Assembly (NCBI GenBank): GCA_037481935.1
Contig: JBBFKQ010000001.1
Location: 237,313 to 301,312, forward strand
Reading direction: 5' to 3'
From: Aquificaceae bacterium
GTDB taxonomy: Bacteria; Aquificota; Aquificia; Aquificales; Aquificaceae
Length of the DNA: 64,000 nt
In this document: one piece after another, positions 63,554 through 64,000 of the stretch
Position numbering within the stretch: the stretch's first letter is position 1
Layout: each line of letters begins with the position of its first letter
The notes under the pieces: model-generated
The model's database searches: none
What the model was told of the DNA's origin: nothing
The model's input: only the letters and a program-made list of their open reading frames with translations
Program-made: the position numbers and the translations under genes

Positions 63554-63763
63554 GACATTTCCTCCGCAAAGAAATTTTCAAGTTTTAAGAAATTTTCAAG
63601 TTTTTTAGGGTTTTTCACAGGTATTCCCAGGGCTATCCTCCGCTCACCCGCAGACGGGGTATCTATAATATCCGCCCGCAGGAATACCTCTATAGAGCGG
63701 AAGGGGGCACGCCTCCTTACGCCCGCACACGGGGCAAATGGCATGAAGCCCGCTCTTCCGCCC
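63554..63763. other. End region of an IS110-like element, non-coding
   Basis: This 210-nt stretch has no convincing gene; an 80-codon frame here has no recognisable product. It holds a direct repeat GAAATTTTCAAGTTTT (63571-63586, 63589-63604), an inverted repeat GGTATTCC/GGAATACC (63620-63627 and 63681-63688), and two related CCCCGTnTGCGGG segments (63628-63659 and 63703-63734). It lies between the GYD gene and the transposase C-terminus and probably includes the element's end. Confidence 0.4.
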
Positions 63764-64000
63764 TCAGTCCTCAAACTCATAGCTCAGTCCCTCAAAGTCT
63801 ACCAATTCCTCTGACCTGAAATTGCTAAACTTCCTGCAAGGATTCTTTTCCTTCAAAACCTGATACATTATCCTCACCAGCTTGTGCGCTATCACTATGA
63901 GCGCTTCCCTATGCTTCTTTCCCCTTCTTCTTAGCTCCCAGTATGTCTCATAGTATGGCATACCCTTCCTCGTCAGCCCAAAGGCTATCATGTATAGAAT
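63764..64000 (-). mobile_element. IS110/IS116-family transposase, C-terminal end (truncated by window)
   Basis: The minus-strand frame is open at the window edge and reads MIAFGLTRKGMPYYETYWELRRRGKKHREALIVIAHKLVRIMYQVLKEKNPCRKF, then a short acidic tail. It matches the C-terminal domain of IS110/IS116/IS902 transposases (DEDD recombinases). The catalytic N-terminal part lies outside the window. Whether the element is complete cannot be told. Confidence 0.75.

Noticed and set aside
63538..63780. 80-codon minus-strand frame between the transposase and GYD genes
   Set aside because: Its start overlaps the transposase C-terminus and the product has no resemblance to known proteins. A second frame there reads two CPVCG motifs, but it lacks a start and a stop precedes it, so I treat both as chance.

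Overview
The window looks like a chromosomal segment of a hyperthermophilic bacterium, most plausibly from the Aquificaceae (Hydrogenobacter/Thermocrinis/Aquifex relatives). A full-length reverse gyrase marks growth at very high temperature. The bacterial 16S-tRNA-Ile-tRNA-Ala-23S-5S operon, bacterial promoters and tightly overlapping, functionally mixed operons fit a small Aquificales-type genome. Single genes of complexes (atpG, nuoG, hslU, trpB) stand apart from their usual partners. The genus cannot be settled from the sequence alone.

Layout. 0-3.1 kb: an MjaI-like restriction-modification pair overlapping methionine-salvage genes (mtnD, mtnC). 3.0-10.1 kb (minus): a long operon of hemerythrin, a polytopic membrane protein, murG, a coiled-coil protein, galU, ctaA, ctaB and a heme-copper-oxidase-like protein. 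10.2-28.8 kb: housekeeping genes on both strands (mtaB, CsgG-like, tsaE, hslU, FliK-like/FlhB-like pair, ROK kinase, corA, a Fur-type DUF3501 gene, hisC, recR, trxB, deoC, purB, trpB, atpG). 28.8-37.1 kb: a defence island with a decayed MNT/HEPN toxin-antitoxin pair and a type I restriction system (hsdM-hsdS-hsdR plus a YgjP-like peptidase) that carries an antisense ImmA/IrrE-DUF4411 pair. 37.1-43.1 kb (minus): the rRNA operon, with three tandem promoters and a 704-nt intron in the 23S gene that encodes a LAGLIDADG endonuclease. 43.0-63.6 kb: rlmB, mnmA, serA, two Uma2 paralogues, coaBC, pyrB, an HTH-NosL regulator, a diguanylate cyclase, nuoG, nrdD-nrdG, dxs, reverse gyrase, der and a GYD protein. 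63.5-64 kb: the end of an IS110-type element.

Main discoveries. (1) The 23S insertion has group I intron hallmarks. Removing 38227..38930 restores the conserved 23S sequence exactly. The 5' exon ends in U (E. coli position 1951) with a U.G pair in P1, a P10 pairing is possible, the intron ends in G, and an S-like core element sits next to the endonuclease stop. (2) About a dozen genes have a TATAAT-like box only 6-8 nt before the start codon with no Shine-Dalgarno sequence, which suggests leaderless mRNAs; several are divergent pairs that share one AT-rich box. (3) The rRNA leader has three promoter-hairpin modules at nearly constant spacing, and the first promoter lies inside the last codons of rlmB. 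(4) A Fur-box-like sequence fills the spacer of a consensus promoter in front of DUF3501. (5) A regulator joins a DeoR-type helix-turn-helix to a NosL-like metal-binding domain.

Intergenic space is minimal. Apart from the rRNA operon no stretch over 300 bases lacks a gene; the largest other gaps are the rRNA leader (42763-43039) and the IS end (63554-63763).
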